From Rhodovulum euryhalinum (GTDB taxonomy: Bacteria > Pseudomonadota > Alphaproteobacteria > Rhodobacterales > Rhodobacteraceae), in contig NZ_SLWW01000004.1 of assembly GCF_004342445.1 (NCBI RefSeq), forward strand, positions 186,001 to 250,000: a DNA stretch of 64,000 bases, read 5' to 3'. The notes below the pieces were generated by a model. The model was not told the origin of the DNA. It saw only the letters and a program-made list of their open reading frames with translations, and did no database searches. This document shows positions 9,006 through 16,129 of the stretch, in pieces. The translations under genes and the position numbers were made by a program. Each line of letters begins with the position of its first letter. Position 1 is the first letter of the stretch.

Positions 9006-10109
9006 CTACCGCTCGCCCCCGGCCACGTCCCCGAACCCATCGTGGACCGGGCCCTTGGCGGATGCAACCCGCGCCGCCAGACGTTCGGTAAAGCCCGACT
9101 GCGCCAGTTCGAAGGCCAGGCGCACCGCCGCCGCGACGCCGGTCTCGTCCGAGGCGCCGTGGGATTTCACCACCGTACCGTTGAGGCCGAGGAACACGCC
9201 GCCATTGACCCGGCGGGGGTCGATCCGTTTTTTCAGCCGGTTCAGCGAGGTCAGCGCCAGAAGGGCGGCAATCCGCGACAGCGGCGTGGCCCTGAACGCC
9301 TCGCGCATGAAATCCCCGATCAGCCGCGCGGTGCCCTCGCCGGTCTTGAGGGCGATATTCCCGGTAAAGCCGTCGGTCACGATCACGTCGACATGGTCGG
9401 ACGGGATGTCGCCACCCTCGACAAAGCCGACGAAGCGGAACTGGCCCGCCTCGGCGGCGGCCTCGATCATCTCATGGGCGGCCTTCAGTTCGGCCCGGCC
9501 CTTGTTCTCCTCGGTGCCGACATTCAGGATGCCGACCCTCGGCCGCTCCAGCCCCAGCCCGTTGCGCGCATAGGACGTGCCCATCAGCGCGTATTGCAGC
9601 AGGTCGTGCTCGTCCGCGCGCACGTCGGCGCCCACGTCCAGCATCACGTTGAACCCCTGCGGATTGCGCGAGGGCCATAGGCAGGCAATGGCGGGCCGGT
9701 TGACGCCGGGCAGCTTGCGCAGACGCACGATCGACAACAGCATCAGCGCGCCGGTATTGCCGCAGGACACGCAGACCGTGGCCTCGCCATTGCGAACGCT
9801 GTCGATGGCCGACCACATGGACGTGCCCTGGCCATGCCGCATCACGTGGCTGGGCTTGGCGTCCATGGTGACGACATCGCAGGCATCGCGAATCTCGACC
9901 CGGCCCTCCAGCACCCGGCGGCGGGCGAGCAGGCGGTCAAGCTCGTCCTTGCGGCCATGCAGGATGAAGCGGATATCGGGATTCTTGGTGGCGGCCTTGG
10001 CAAGGCCGGCCACCACGGCGGAAGCGCCACGGTCCCCGCTCATCGCGTCCACCGAGATCACGGTGCGCGTGGATCGGGCCCGCGGCTCTTGGATGTGCTC
10101 CGTTTTCAT
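9006..10109 (-). CDS. plsX: phosphate acyltransferase PlsX
   Basis: PlsX (367 residues) makes acyl-phosphate from acyl-ACP for PlsY, the first step of phosphatidic acid synthesis at the membrane face. Diagnostic segments are [11 protein letters not shown] near the N-terminus, [11 protein letters not shown] around residue 115, LDVGADV and VTDGFTGN. The start at 10109 is the in-frame ATG nearest to the conserved first strand; its ribosome-binding site is weak, and a start a few codons away is possible. It is 31 bases downstream of rpmF and probably shares its promoter. Confidence 0.94.
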   Translation of the reverse strand: MKTEHIQEPRARSTRTVISVDAMSGDRGASAVVAGLAKAATKNPDIRFILHGRKDELDRLLARRRVLEGRVEIRDACDVVTMDAKPSHVMRHGQGTSMWSAIDSVRNGEATVCVSCGNTGALMLLSIVRLRKLPGVNRPAIACLWPSRNPQGFNVMLDVGADVRADEHDLLQYALMGTSYARNGLGLERPRVGILNVGTEENKGRAELKAAHEMIEAAAEAGQFRFVGFVEGGDIPSDHVDVIVTDGFTGNIALKTGEGTARLIGDFMREAFRATPLSRIAALLALTSLNRLKKRIDPRRVNGGVFLGLNGTVVKSHGASDETGVAAAVRLAFELAQSGFTERLAARVASAKGPVHDGFGDVAGGER

Positions 10110-10140
10110 GTTCGACGCGGGGGAGGCCGGCCCGGAGCCG

Positions 10141-10350
10141 TCAGGCCGCGTCTTCTTCGTCCAGGTCGAACTCGTCGGTCCGGGCCACGACCTCGCGCTC
10201 GTCATAGTGCCCGCAGGCCGCGCAGACGTGGTGCGGGCGCTTCAGCTCGCCACAGTTCGAGCACTCTGCCGGATTGCCGGGCACGAGAGCATCGTGTGAA
10301 CGGCGCATGTTGCGGCGGGAGCGCGTGACTTTATTCTGAGGGACAGCCAT
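10141..10350 (-). CDS. rpmF: 50S ribosomal protein L32
   Basis: The 69-residue protein opens with [19 protein letters not shown], the standard L32 start. It keeps four zinc-binding cysteines (Cys30, Cys33, Cys43, Cys46), so it is the zinc-containing form. The acidic C-terminal tail is typical of alphaproteobacteria. It heads the rpmF-plsX-fabH group. The DUF177 (YceD) gene commonly found just upstream of rpmF is not here; an MFS transporter lies there instead. Confidence 0.97.
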   Translation of the reverse strand: MAVPQNKVTRSRRNMRRSHDALVPGNPAECSNCGELKRPHHVCAACGHYDEREVVARTDEFDLDEEDAA

Positions 10351-10459
10351 GTCTCAACCTCGATCCTTCGGGGCCTCGGCCCTGTGTGTTCTGACTTGGG
10401 AAAGCCCGTCTGTCAGCGCGTGGCCGCGCGGCGTAACCCATCGTGCAAGCGAGGCCGGG

Positions 10460-10487
10460 AACATACTGCGATTCTGACCGGGCGCAA
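10460..10487 (-). promoter_or_regulatory. candidate rpmF promoter
   Basis: On the minus strand TTGCGC (10482-10487), a 16-base spacer and TATGTT (10460-10465) resemble a sigma70 promoter about 110 bases ahead of rpmF. The surrounding 209-base spacer (10351-10559) holds no convincing gene. Confidence 0.4.
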
Positions 10488-10559
10488 GTGTTTTTCTGGG
10501 CCGTTGAAGCCGCCGACCTGACGCCGGGGAAGGCAGCGTCCGGCATGGCTTTTCCGCCC

Positions 10560-11780
10560 TCAACTGGTGGGGTCGGGCCGCAGCGTCAGCCAGATCAGCG
10601 CGCCGCCCGCCAGCGCGAGAAAGGGCACCATCGCAAGGTTGACCGCGGCCCAGCCCTCGGCCGCCGAGCCCCCCGAACAGTTCATCAGCCCGCCCGAGGC
10701 CAGCGACGCGAAGGTGACGCCGCCGAACACGAGAAGGTCGTTCATTCCCTGCACCGCGCCGCGTTCTTCCGGCCCGTGCGCCTGGGCCAGCATCGCGGTC
10801 GCGCCGATGAAGCCGAAGTTCCATCCGACGCCCAGCAGGATCAGCGCGGCGAAGAACTGTTCCAGCGCGACGCCGCTCAGCGCCACGCCCCCCGCCGCGG
10901 CGAGGATCGCAAGACCTGCCGCGACGATCCGGTGCGCGCCGAACCGTGCGATCAGGTGGCCGGTGAAGAAGCTGGGCAGATACATCGCCAGCACATGCGC
11001 GGTAACGATGTCGGCGGCGATCCCGGTGTCGAAACCGCAGCCCACGACGGCCAGCGGCGTCGAGGTCATCACCAGGTTCATCAGCGCATAGGACACCATC
11101 GCGCAAATGATGGCGACCGCGATCGCGGGGTCGCGCAGGAACTCGGCACGGCTGCGGCCCCGGTGGTGGGCCGGGTCGCGCCGGGGCGGGCGCGGGATAT
11201 CGAGAAACAGGAACAGCAGGGGGCCTGCAAGGTTGATCGCGATCACCGCCAGGTAGGTGCCGAGGAAGGGCACCACCATCGCCTCGGCCGTCACCTTGAC
11301 AAGCTGCGGGCCGATGATCGCGGCGGCCAGCCCGCCCGCCAGAACATAGGAAATCGCCTTGGGCTGGAAATCCCCGGTCGCTGTGTCGGCGGCGGCGAAG
11401 CGGTAGAAGCCCTGGGCCGAGACATAGATGCCCGTCAGGAACGATCCCGCCAGGAACAGCGGAAAGGACGCCTGGACCAGCGCAAGTGCCCCGATCGCCC
11501 CGCCCGCCGCACCGCCAAGCGTGCCCAGCATGAAGCCCGCCCGCCGACCCATCCGCTGCATCAGCGCGGCAAGCGGTGTGGCGGTCAGCATCGACCCCAG
11601 AACGATCAGCGAAATCGGCAGCGTCGCCCAGCAGGGATCGGGCGCCAGCGACTGGCCCGCAAGCCCGCCGATGGTGAAGATCATCGGGACCTGCGCGCCG
11701 ATCAGCGCCTGGGCCGCCGCAAGGACGGCGACATTGCGCCGGGCGCGCGTGTCGGGCAGGGCGGGGACGGCATCGGTCAT
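10560..11780 (-). CDS. MFS transporter
   Basis: The 406-residue protein has about 12 hydrophobic segments in two sets of six separated by a charged cytoplasmic loop near residue 200 (RPPRRDPAHHRGRSR). The loop motif between the second and third segments, MQRMGRRAGFMLG, corresponds to MFS motif A. It is an inner-membrane secondary carrier, but neither substrate nor direction can be inferred: no neighbouring pathway gene is present. The nearest same-strand gene upstream is the CreA-family protein, 233 bases away, and a hairpin separates them. Confidence 0.85.
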   Translation of the reverse strand: MTDAVPALPDTRARRNVAVLAAAQALIGAQVPMIFTIGGLAGQSLAPDPCWATLPISLIVLGSMLTATPLAALMQRMGRRAGFMLGTLGGAAGGAIGALALVQASFPLFLAGSFLTGIYVSAQGFYRFAAADTATGDFQPKAISYVLAGGLAAAIIGPQLVKVTAEAMVVPFLGTYLAVIAINLAGPLLFLFLDIPRPPRRDPAHHRGRSRAEFLRDPAIAVAIICAMVSYALMNLVMTSTPLAVVGCGFDTGIAADIVTAHVLAMYLPSFFTGHLIARFGAHRIVAAGLAILAAAGGVALSGVALEQFFAALILLGVGWNFGFIGATAMLAQAHGPEERGAVQGMNDLLVFGGVTFASLASGGLMNCSGGSAAEGWAAVNLAMVPFLALAGGALIWLTLRPDPTS

Positions 11781-11821
11781 GGTCTTCCCCTAGCGCGGGC
11801 CACGCGCCCTGGGAAGGGGAA

Positions 11822-11839
11822 AGCCCGCAGGCGCGGGCT
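11822..11839 (-). terminator. hairpin downstream of the CreA-family gene
   Basis: A perfect 7-base stem AGCCCGC/GCGGGCT with a 4-base loop lies in the 233-base spacer 11781-12013. On the minus strand it is followed by TTTCCCCTT, so it may end transcription from the CreA-family gene before the MFS gene. I see nothing else in this spacer. Confidence 0.4.
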
Positions 11840-12013
11840 GCCCCGGGTAGGACCGTATCCGGGCGCCCGCGCTAAGGTCGACGCGGACAGCCGGGATGCC
11901 TGCTTTTCGCTCACCCATCGACCGGCGTACCGGCGAGCATGAAACCCGTAGGACAGCCTTTAGCCCCTGTTGCGCCGGGCGATCGCGGCTGCGTCCGGTC
12001 CGGCCCCTGGGCC

Positions 12014-12475
12014 TTACTCCGTCTCCGAGCCGAAGAGCGGCACCGTCGAGATCGACATCTTGGCCGAGCCCTGTGTCAGTTCGCGTGCATGGGCCAGGTA
12101 GATCAGCGTGCGGTTGGACTCGTCATAGACCCGCTTGATCCTCAGCGATTTCAGGATCAGCGAGCGGCCTTCGCGGAACACTTCCTCGCCGTCCTTGCCG
12201 CGGTCGATGTCGCCGATCTCGATCGGCCCGGTCTGGCGGCAGGCGATCGACGCGTTCGACGGATCCTCGAACCAGTTGCCCTGGCTCAGCCGGTCCAGCA
12301 GCGAGCGTTCGAAATAGGCGATGTGGCAGGTCACGCCCTTGACCTTGGGATCGGCCACCGCCTCGAGGATGATGTCGTTGCCGGTCCAGTCCACGCCGAC
12401 CCGGCCCACCTCCTCGGCCGGAGCGGCAAGCGGGGTCAGGGCGATCAGGGTGGCGAACAGGGCAGGGCGGATCAT
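12014..12475 (-). CDS. creA: CreA-family periplasmic protein
   Basis: The 153-residue protein has a cleavable signal peptide (MIRPALFATLIALTPLAAPA, 20 residues) and then a mature CreA domain with GRVGVDWTGNDI, VTCHIAYF and a second Cys in SIACRQTG that could form a disulfide. CreA proteins are exported and widespread in Proteobacteria, but their molecular function is unknown. The start at 12475 has a GGAGA ribosome-binding site and places the signal peptide at the N-terminus. It is divergent from ivd, 135 bases apart. Confidence 0.85.
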   Translation of the reverse strand: MIRPALFATLIALTPLAAPAEEVGRVGVDWTGNDIILEAVADPKVKGVTCHIAYFERSLLDRLSQGNWFEDPSNASIACRQTGPIEIGDIDRGKDGEEVFREGRSLILKSLRIKRVYDESNRTLIYLAHARELTQGSAKMSISTVPLFGSETE

Positions 12476-12565
12476 GGCAGGGTCTCCGGGGTTTCCTCTG
12501 CCCAAGGTAGGTGCGACGCCCGCACCCCGCCACCGCGATTGACGCCGCACCCGCCGGGGTGCTAT

Positions 12566-12587
12566 TTAATGAACAAGCGTTCAATAA
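12566..12587. promoter_or_regulatory. inverted-repeat operator before ivd
   Basis: TTAATGAAC, AAGC, GTTCAATAA forms a 22-base dyad with 8 of 9 arm positions symmetric. It is an AT-rich island ending 23 bases before the ivd start, where a repressor would block the promoter or early transcription. The half-site pattern (TGAAC/GTTCA) is like TetR-type operators. No such regulator gene is adjacent, so its protein is unknown. Confidence 0.55.
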
Positions 12588-12610
12588 GTGCCGTGAGGAG
12601 GCGCGTCCTT

Positions 12611-13774
12611 ATGTTTACCGCCACGATGGAATTCGACCTCGACGAGGATACCGCCGCGCTTCGCGAGATGGTCCACCGCTGGGCACAGGAGCGGGTCAGG
12701 CCGATGGCCGCCGAGATCGACCGCACCAACGTCTTCCCGGCCGAGCTGTGGCGCGAGATGGGGGAACTTGGCCTTCTCGGGATCACGGTGCCCGAGGAAT
12801 ATGGCGGGGCGGGCATGACCTACCTGGCCCACACCATCGCGATCGAGGAAATCGCGCGGGCCTCGGCCAGCGTCTCGCTGTCCTACGGCGCCCATTCCAA
12901 CCTCTGCGTCAACCAGATCAAGCTGAACGGCACCGACGAACAGAAGCGGAAATACCTGCCCGGCCTTCTTTCGGGCGCGACTGTCGGTGCGCTGGCGATG
13001 TCCGAGGCGGGCTCGGGCTCGGATGTCGTGTCGATGAAGCTGCGCGCGGAAAGGCGGAACGGCTATTACGTGCTGAACGGCACGAAATACTGGATCACCA
13101 ACGGCCCCGACGCCGACACCCTGGTGGTCTATGCCAAGACCGACCCGGACGCCGGACCCAAGGGTATCACCGCCTTCATCATCGAGAAATCCATGAAGGG
13201 GTTTTCCACGTCTCCGCATTTCGACAAGCTCGGGATGCGTGGGTCCAACACCGGAGAGTTGATCTTCGACGACGTGGAAGTCCCCTTCGAGAACGTCCTT
13301 GGCGAGGAGGGCAAGGGCGTTCGGGTGCTGATGTCGGGGCTGGACTACGAACGGGTGGTCCTGGCCGGCATCGGCACCGGAATCATGGCCGCCTGTCTGG
13401 ACGAGATCATGCCCTACATGCGCGACCGCAAGCAGTTCGGCGAAAGCATCGGGAATTTCCAGCTGATGCAGGGCAAGATCGCGGACATGTACACCGCGAT
13501 GAACAGCGCGCGGGCTTATGTCTACGCGGTCGCACGCTCTTGTGATCGCGGCGCTGTGACGCGGCAGGACGCCGCCGCCTGCGTTCTTTACGCGTCCGAA
13601 GAGGCGATGAAACAGGCCCACCAGGCCGTGCAAGCCATGGGCGGCGCTGGATTTCTGGCCGATTCGGCCGTCAGCCGCCTGTTCCGCGATGCCAAGCTGA
13701 TGGAGATCGGCGCGGGCACATCCGAGATCCGGCGCATGCTGGTGGGGCGTGAACTCATGAAGGCGATGGGTTAA
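12611..13774 (+). CDS. ivd: isovaleryl-CoA dehydrogenase
   Basis: This 387-residue acyl-CoA dehydrogenase oxidises isovaleryl-CoA to 3-methylcrotonyl-CoA, the first committed step of leucine catabolism, and passes electrons to ETF. Visible are the FAD/substrate loop ALAMSEAGSGSD (127-138), YWITNGPDAD (160-169) and the catalytic Glu247 in GLDYERVVLAG, the position typical of isovaleryl-CoA dehydrogenases rather than the C-terminal Glu of other ACADs. AGGAGG ends 9 bases before the ATG at 12611, which decides the start over a Met five codons later. The methylcrotonyl-CoA carboxylase genes follow downstream. Confidence 0.94.
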   Translation: MFTATMEFDLDEDTAALREMVHRWAQERVRPMAAEIDRTNVFPAELWREMGELGLLGITVPEEYGGAGMTYLAHTIAIEEIARASASVSLSYGAHSNLCVNQIKLNGTDEQKRKYLPGLLSGATVGALAMSEAGSGSDVVSMKLRAERRNGYYVLNGTKYWITNGPDADTLVVYAKTDPDAGPKGITAFIIEKSMKGFSTSPHFDKLGMRGSNTGELIFDDVEVPFENVLGEEGKGVRVLMSGLDYERVVLAGIGTGIMAACLDEIMPYMRDRKQFGESIGNFQLMQGKIADMYTAMNSARAYVYAVARSCDRGAVTRQDAAACVLYASEEAMKQAHQAVQAMGGAGFLADSAVSRLFRDAKLMEIGAGTSEIRRMLVGRELMKAMG

Positions 13775-13798
13775 AGTTGAGTTGTAAAGTCAACTTTA
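13772..13798. promoter_or_regulatory. perfect 9-base inverted repeat after ivd
   Basis: TAAAGTTGA and TCAACTTTA flank a 9-base spacer; the left arm contains the ivd stop codon, and the repeat ends 11 bases before the next start. It is AT-rich in a GC-rich region. It lacks a U-tract, so an operator or an RNA hairpin controlling the next gene is as likely as a terminator. Confidence 0.45.
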
Positions 13799-13809
13799 GA
13801 GGTGTTCCC

Positions 13810-14328
13810 ATGCGACTCCCCCTGATCCTTGCCGCCGCGCTTGCCGCCGCTGCCCCCGCCCTCGCGCAGGAGGTGAAGTTCTCCCCCGATGCCACGCTCG
13901 ACTGCATGGAAAAGCAGCGCGTGCCGGGGGCGGATGCCACCTGCATCGGTGAATCCGCCCGGGCCTGTTTCCAGCGGATGAAGAACCCCGCCAATTCCGA
14001 CATCGCCGCCTGCATGGGCAAGGAATCGGAATACTGGAAGGGCCGGATGGACGCGGCCTACGACAAGATGGCGGGCCTTGCCGCCGTGGCCGACGAGGCC
14101 TTTGCGAAGACGGCGAAATCGAAGGACATCCCCTTCAGCCTGGTCGAGGATCTGGCGATCCAGCAGCAGAAATGGGCCGAGTGGCGCGAGATCCGCTGCG
14201 CGGTCGAGGCGATGATGCGCCGCGGCTCGCCCTACACGATGACGGCGGCCGCCAGCTGCACGATGAAACGGATCGGTGAACAGGCGCTCTTCCTCGAAGA
14301 CGCGGTCACCTACATGGAAACCAAGTAG
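13810..14328 (+). CDS. secreted Cys-rich protein, LprI/DUF1311-like
   Basis: The 172-residue protein has a signal peptide ending near ALAQ-EV (residue 20). The mature part has six cysteines (32, 45, 53, 68, 130, 150), enough for three disulfides, and the W-x5-R-C pattern (KWAEWREIRC) found in the LprI-like DUF1311 family, some of which inhibit lysozyme. It is therefore predicted to be periplasmic and mostly helical. The ATG at 13810 is chosen because it begins the signal peptide. It lies between ivd and mccB with no obvious link to leucine catabolism; hairpins flank it on both sides, suggesting separate control. Confidence 0.75.
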   Translation: MRLPLILAAALAAAAPALAQEVKFSPDATLDCMEKQRVPGADATCIGESARACFQRMKNPANSDIAACMGKESEYWKGRMDAAYDKMAGLAAVADEAFAKTAKSKDIPFSLVEDLAIQQQKWAEWREIRCAVEAMMRRGSPYTMTAAASCTMKRIGEQALFLEDAVTYMETK

Positions 14329-14340
14329 ACCGGCCCGGTC

Positions 14341-14364
14341 TGGCCCCCGGGGGAGAGGGGGCCA
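14341..14364 (+). terminator. GC-rich hairpin after the LprI-like gene
   Basis: TGGCCCCC and GGGGGCCA pair around an 8-base purine loop, 13 bases after the stop. There is no following T-tract, so termination would be inefficient or Rho-assisted and mccB could still be reached by readthrough. Confidence 0.35.
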
Positions 14365-14395
14365 GCCGCGGCGCAGGCAAGGGAGGAGACGGCAG

Positions 14396-14449
14396 ATGGG
14401 AACGGCACGCGCGACGGCCTCCGGACGGGGATCGGCACCATGCGGCTGA
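14396..14449 (+). other. possible 17-codon leader ORF overlapping the mccB start
   Basis: An ATG at 14396 follows the best Shine-Dalgarno match in this spacer (GGGAGGAGAC, about 6 bases upstream). It opens 17 codons that end with TGA at 14447-14449, inside the first codons of mccB in another frame. mccB itself has only a weak GGGG upstream. Such an ORF could couple translation of mccB. The predicted peptide has no leucine, so it is not a leucine attenuator. Chance occurrence is possible. Confidence 0.3.
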
Positions 14450-16044
14450 CCTCTGCCGCCCTTCCCGGTTCCGAGGCGTTCCGGGCCAACCGCGCCGCCC
14501 ATCTCGAGGCGCTGCGCGTCATCGCCGATGCCGCGGCCCTCGCTGCCGAGGGCGGCGGCGCCACGGCCCGCGAGCGGCACCTTTCACGGGGCAAGATGCT
14601 GCCGCGCGAGCGGGTGGCGAACCTGCTCGATCCCGGCGCGCCGTTTCTCGAAATCGGGGCGACCGCGGCCCATGGGCTCTATGGCGGCGACGCCCCCAGC
14701 GCGGGCGTGATCGCGGGCATCGGCCGCGTCCACGGACACGAGGTCATGGTAGTCTGCAACGACGCCACCGTGAAGGGCGGCACCTACTACCCGATGACGG
14801 TCAAGAAACACCTCCGCGCGCAGGAAATCGCCGAGGAATGTGCGTTGCCCTGCATCTATCTGGTGGATTCGGGCGGCGCCAACCTGCCGAACCAGGACGA
14901 GGTCTTCCCCGACCGCGACCATTTCGGCCGCATCTTCTACAATCAGGCGCGGATGTCGGCCAAGGGCATCCCCCAGATCGCCGTGGTGATGGGAAGCTGC
15001 ACCGCGGGTGGCGCCTATGTGCCCGCGATGTCGGATGTCACCATCATCGTGCGCGCCCAGGGCACGATCTTCCTCGCCGGCCCGCCCCTGGTGAAGGCCG
15101 CGACCGGCGAGGTCGTGACCGCCGAGGACCTCGGCGGCGGCGACGTCCACACGCGCCTGTCGGGCGTGGCCGATTACCTCGCCGAGGACGACGCGCATGC
15201 GCTGGCGCTGGCCCGCCGCGCGGTCGGCCACCTCAACCGCATGAAACCGCAGACCGTCCGCTGGGAAGCGCCCGAAGACCCCGCCTACGACCCCGAAGAC
15301 CTGCTGGGCGTCGTGCCCGCCGACCCGCGTACCCCCTATGACATCCGCGAAATCATCGCGCGCCTCGTCGACGGCTCGCGTTTCGACGAGTTCAAGCCGC
15401 GCTTCGGGGAGAGCCTCGTCACCGGCTTCGCCCACATCATGGGCTGCCCCGTGGGCATCGTCGCCAACAACGGCGTGATCTTCTCCGAATCCGCCCAGAA
15501 GGGCGCGCATTTCGTGGAACTCTGTTCCCAGCGCGGCACGCCGCTGATCTTCTTGCAGAACGTCACCGGCTTCATGGTCGGCCGCAAATACGAGAACGAG
15601 GGCATCGCGCGGCACGGCGCCAAGATGGTCACCGCGGTCGCCACCACGTCTGTCCCCAAGATCACCATGATCGTGGGCGGCAGTTTCGGCGCGGGCAATT
15701 ACGGCATGTCGGGGCGCGCCTACCAGCCGCGCTTCCTCTGGACCTGGCCGAATTCCCGCACCGCCGTGATGGGCGGCGAACAGGCCGCGGGGGTGCTGGC
15801 GACGGTAAGGCGCGACGCCATCGAACGGGCGGGCGGCACCTGGTCGCCCGAGGACGAGGCCGAGTTCAAGCGCCCCACCATCGAGATGTTCGCGGAACAA
15901 AGCCACCCGCTCTACGCCTCCGCGCGGCTCTGGGACGACGGCATCATCGACCCGCGCAAGTCCCGCGCGGTCCTTGCCCTGTCGCTGTCCGCGGCGCTGA
16001 ACGCCCCGATCCCCGAAACCCGCTTCGGCGTCTTCCGGATGTAG
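14440..16044 (+). CDS. mccB: 3-methylcrotonyl-CoA carboxylase, carboxyltransferase (beta) subunit
   Basis: This 534-residue subunit transfers carboxyl from biotin on MccA to 3-methylcrotonyl-CoA, giving 3-methylglutaconyl-CoA. It has the two crotonase-like carboxyltransferase halves, with oxyanion-forming glycine stretches [12 protein letters not shown] in the first and [13 protein letters not shown] in the second. The start [11 protein letters not shown] and FRM end match the family. Neighbours on both sides (ivd upstream; mccA, HMG-CoA lyase and hydratase downstream) support MCC over propionyl-CoA or geranyl-CoA carboxylase. Confidence 0.94.
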   Translation: MRLTSAALPGSEAFRANRAAHLEALRVIADAAALAAEGGGATARERHLSRGKMLPRERVANLLDPGAPFLEIGATAAHGLYGGDAPSAGVIAGIGRVHGHEVMVVCNDATVKGGTYYPMTVKKHLRAQEIAEECALPCIYLVDSGGANLPNQDEVFPDRDHFGRIFYNQARMSAKGIPQIAVVMGSCTAGGAYVPAMSDVTIIVRAQGTIFLAGPPLVKAATGEVVTAEDLGGGDVHTRLSGVADYLAEDDAHALALARRAVGHLNRMKPQTVRWEAPEDPAYDPEDLLGVVPADPRTPYDIREIIARLVDGSRFDEFKPRFGESLVTGFAHIMGCPVGIVANNGVIFSESAQKGAHFVELCSQRGTPLIFLQNVTGFMVGRKYENEGIARHGAKMVTAVATTSVPKITMIVGGSFGAGNYGMSGRAYQPRFLWTWPNSRTAVMGGEQAAGVLATVRRDAIERAGGTWSPEDEAEFKRPTIEMFAEQSHPLYASARLWDDGIIDPRKSRAVLALSLSAALNAPIPETRFGVFRM

Positions 16045-16055
16045 ACCCGCCCCTC

Positions 16056-16105
16056 CTTCTTCTTGGGCCAAATACTCCGGGGGGCGCGGGGGGCTGGCCC
16101 CCCGC
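16056..16105 (-). repeat. intergenic hairpin-plus-tail repeat, copy A
   Basis: Read on the minus strand it is a GC hairpin (GCGGGGGG/CCCCCCGC, 16086-16105) followed by GGAGTATTTGGCCCAAGAAGAAG. The same tail occurs at 54793-54815 and 63685-63707. This copy lies in the 85-base spacer between mccB and mccA, pointing against transcription. Confidence 0.75.
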
Positions 16106-16129
16106 AGGCGAGCGCAAACAGAGGCACCG

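Noticed and set aside
10331-10546. Minus-strand frame upstream of rpmF as a remnant of the DUF177 gene
   Set aside because: The predicted peptide has no similarity that I can see to DUF177 and overlaps the rpmF start; it is likely chance.
11939-12610. In-frame extension of ivd upstream to 11939
   Set aside because: It would overlap the CreA-family gene and the dyad; AGGAGG lies at the right distance from the ATG at 12611.
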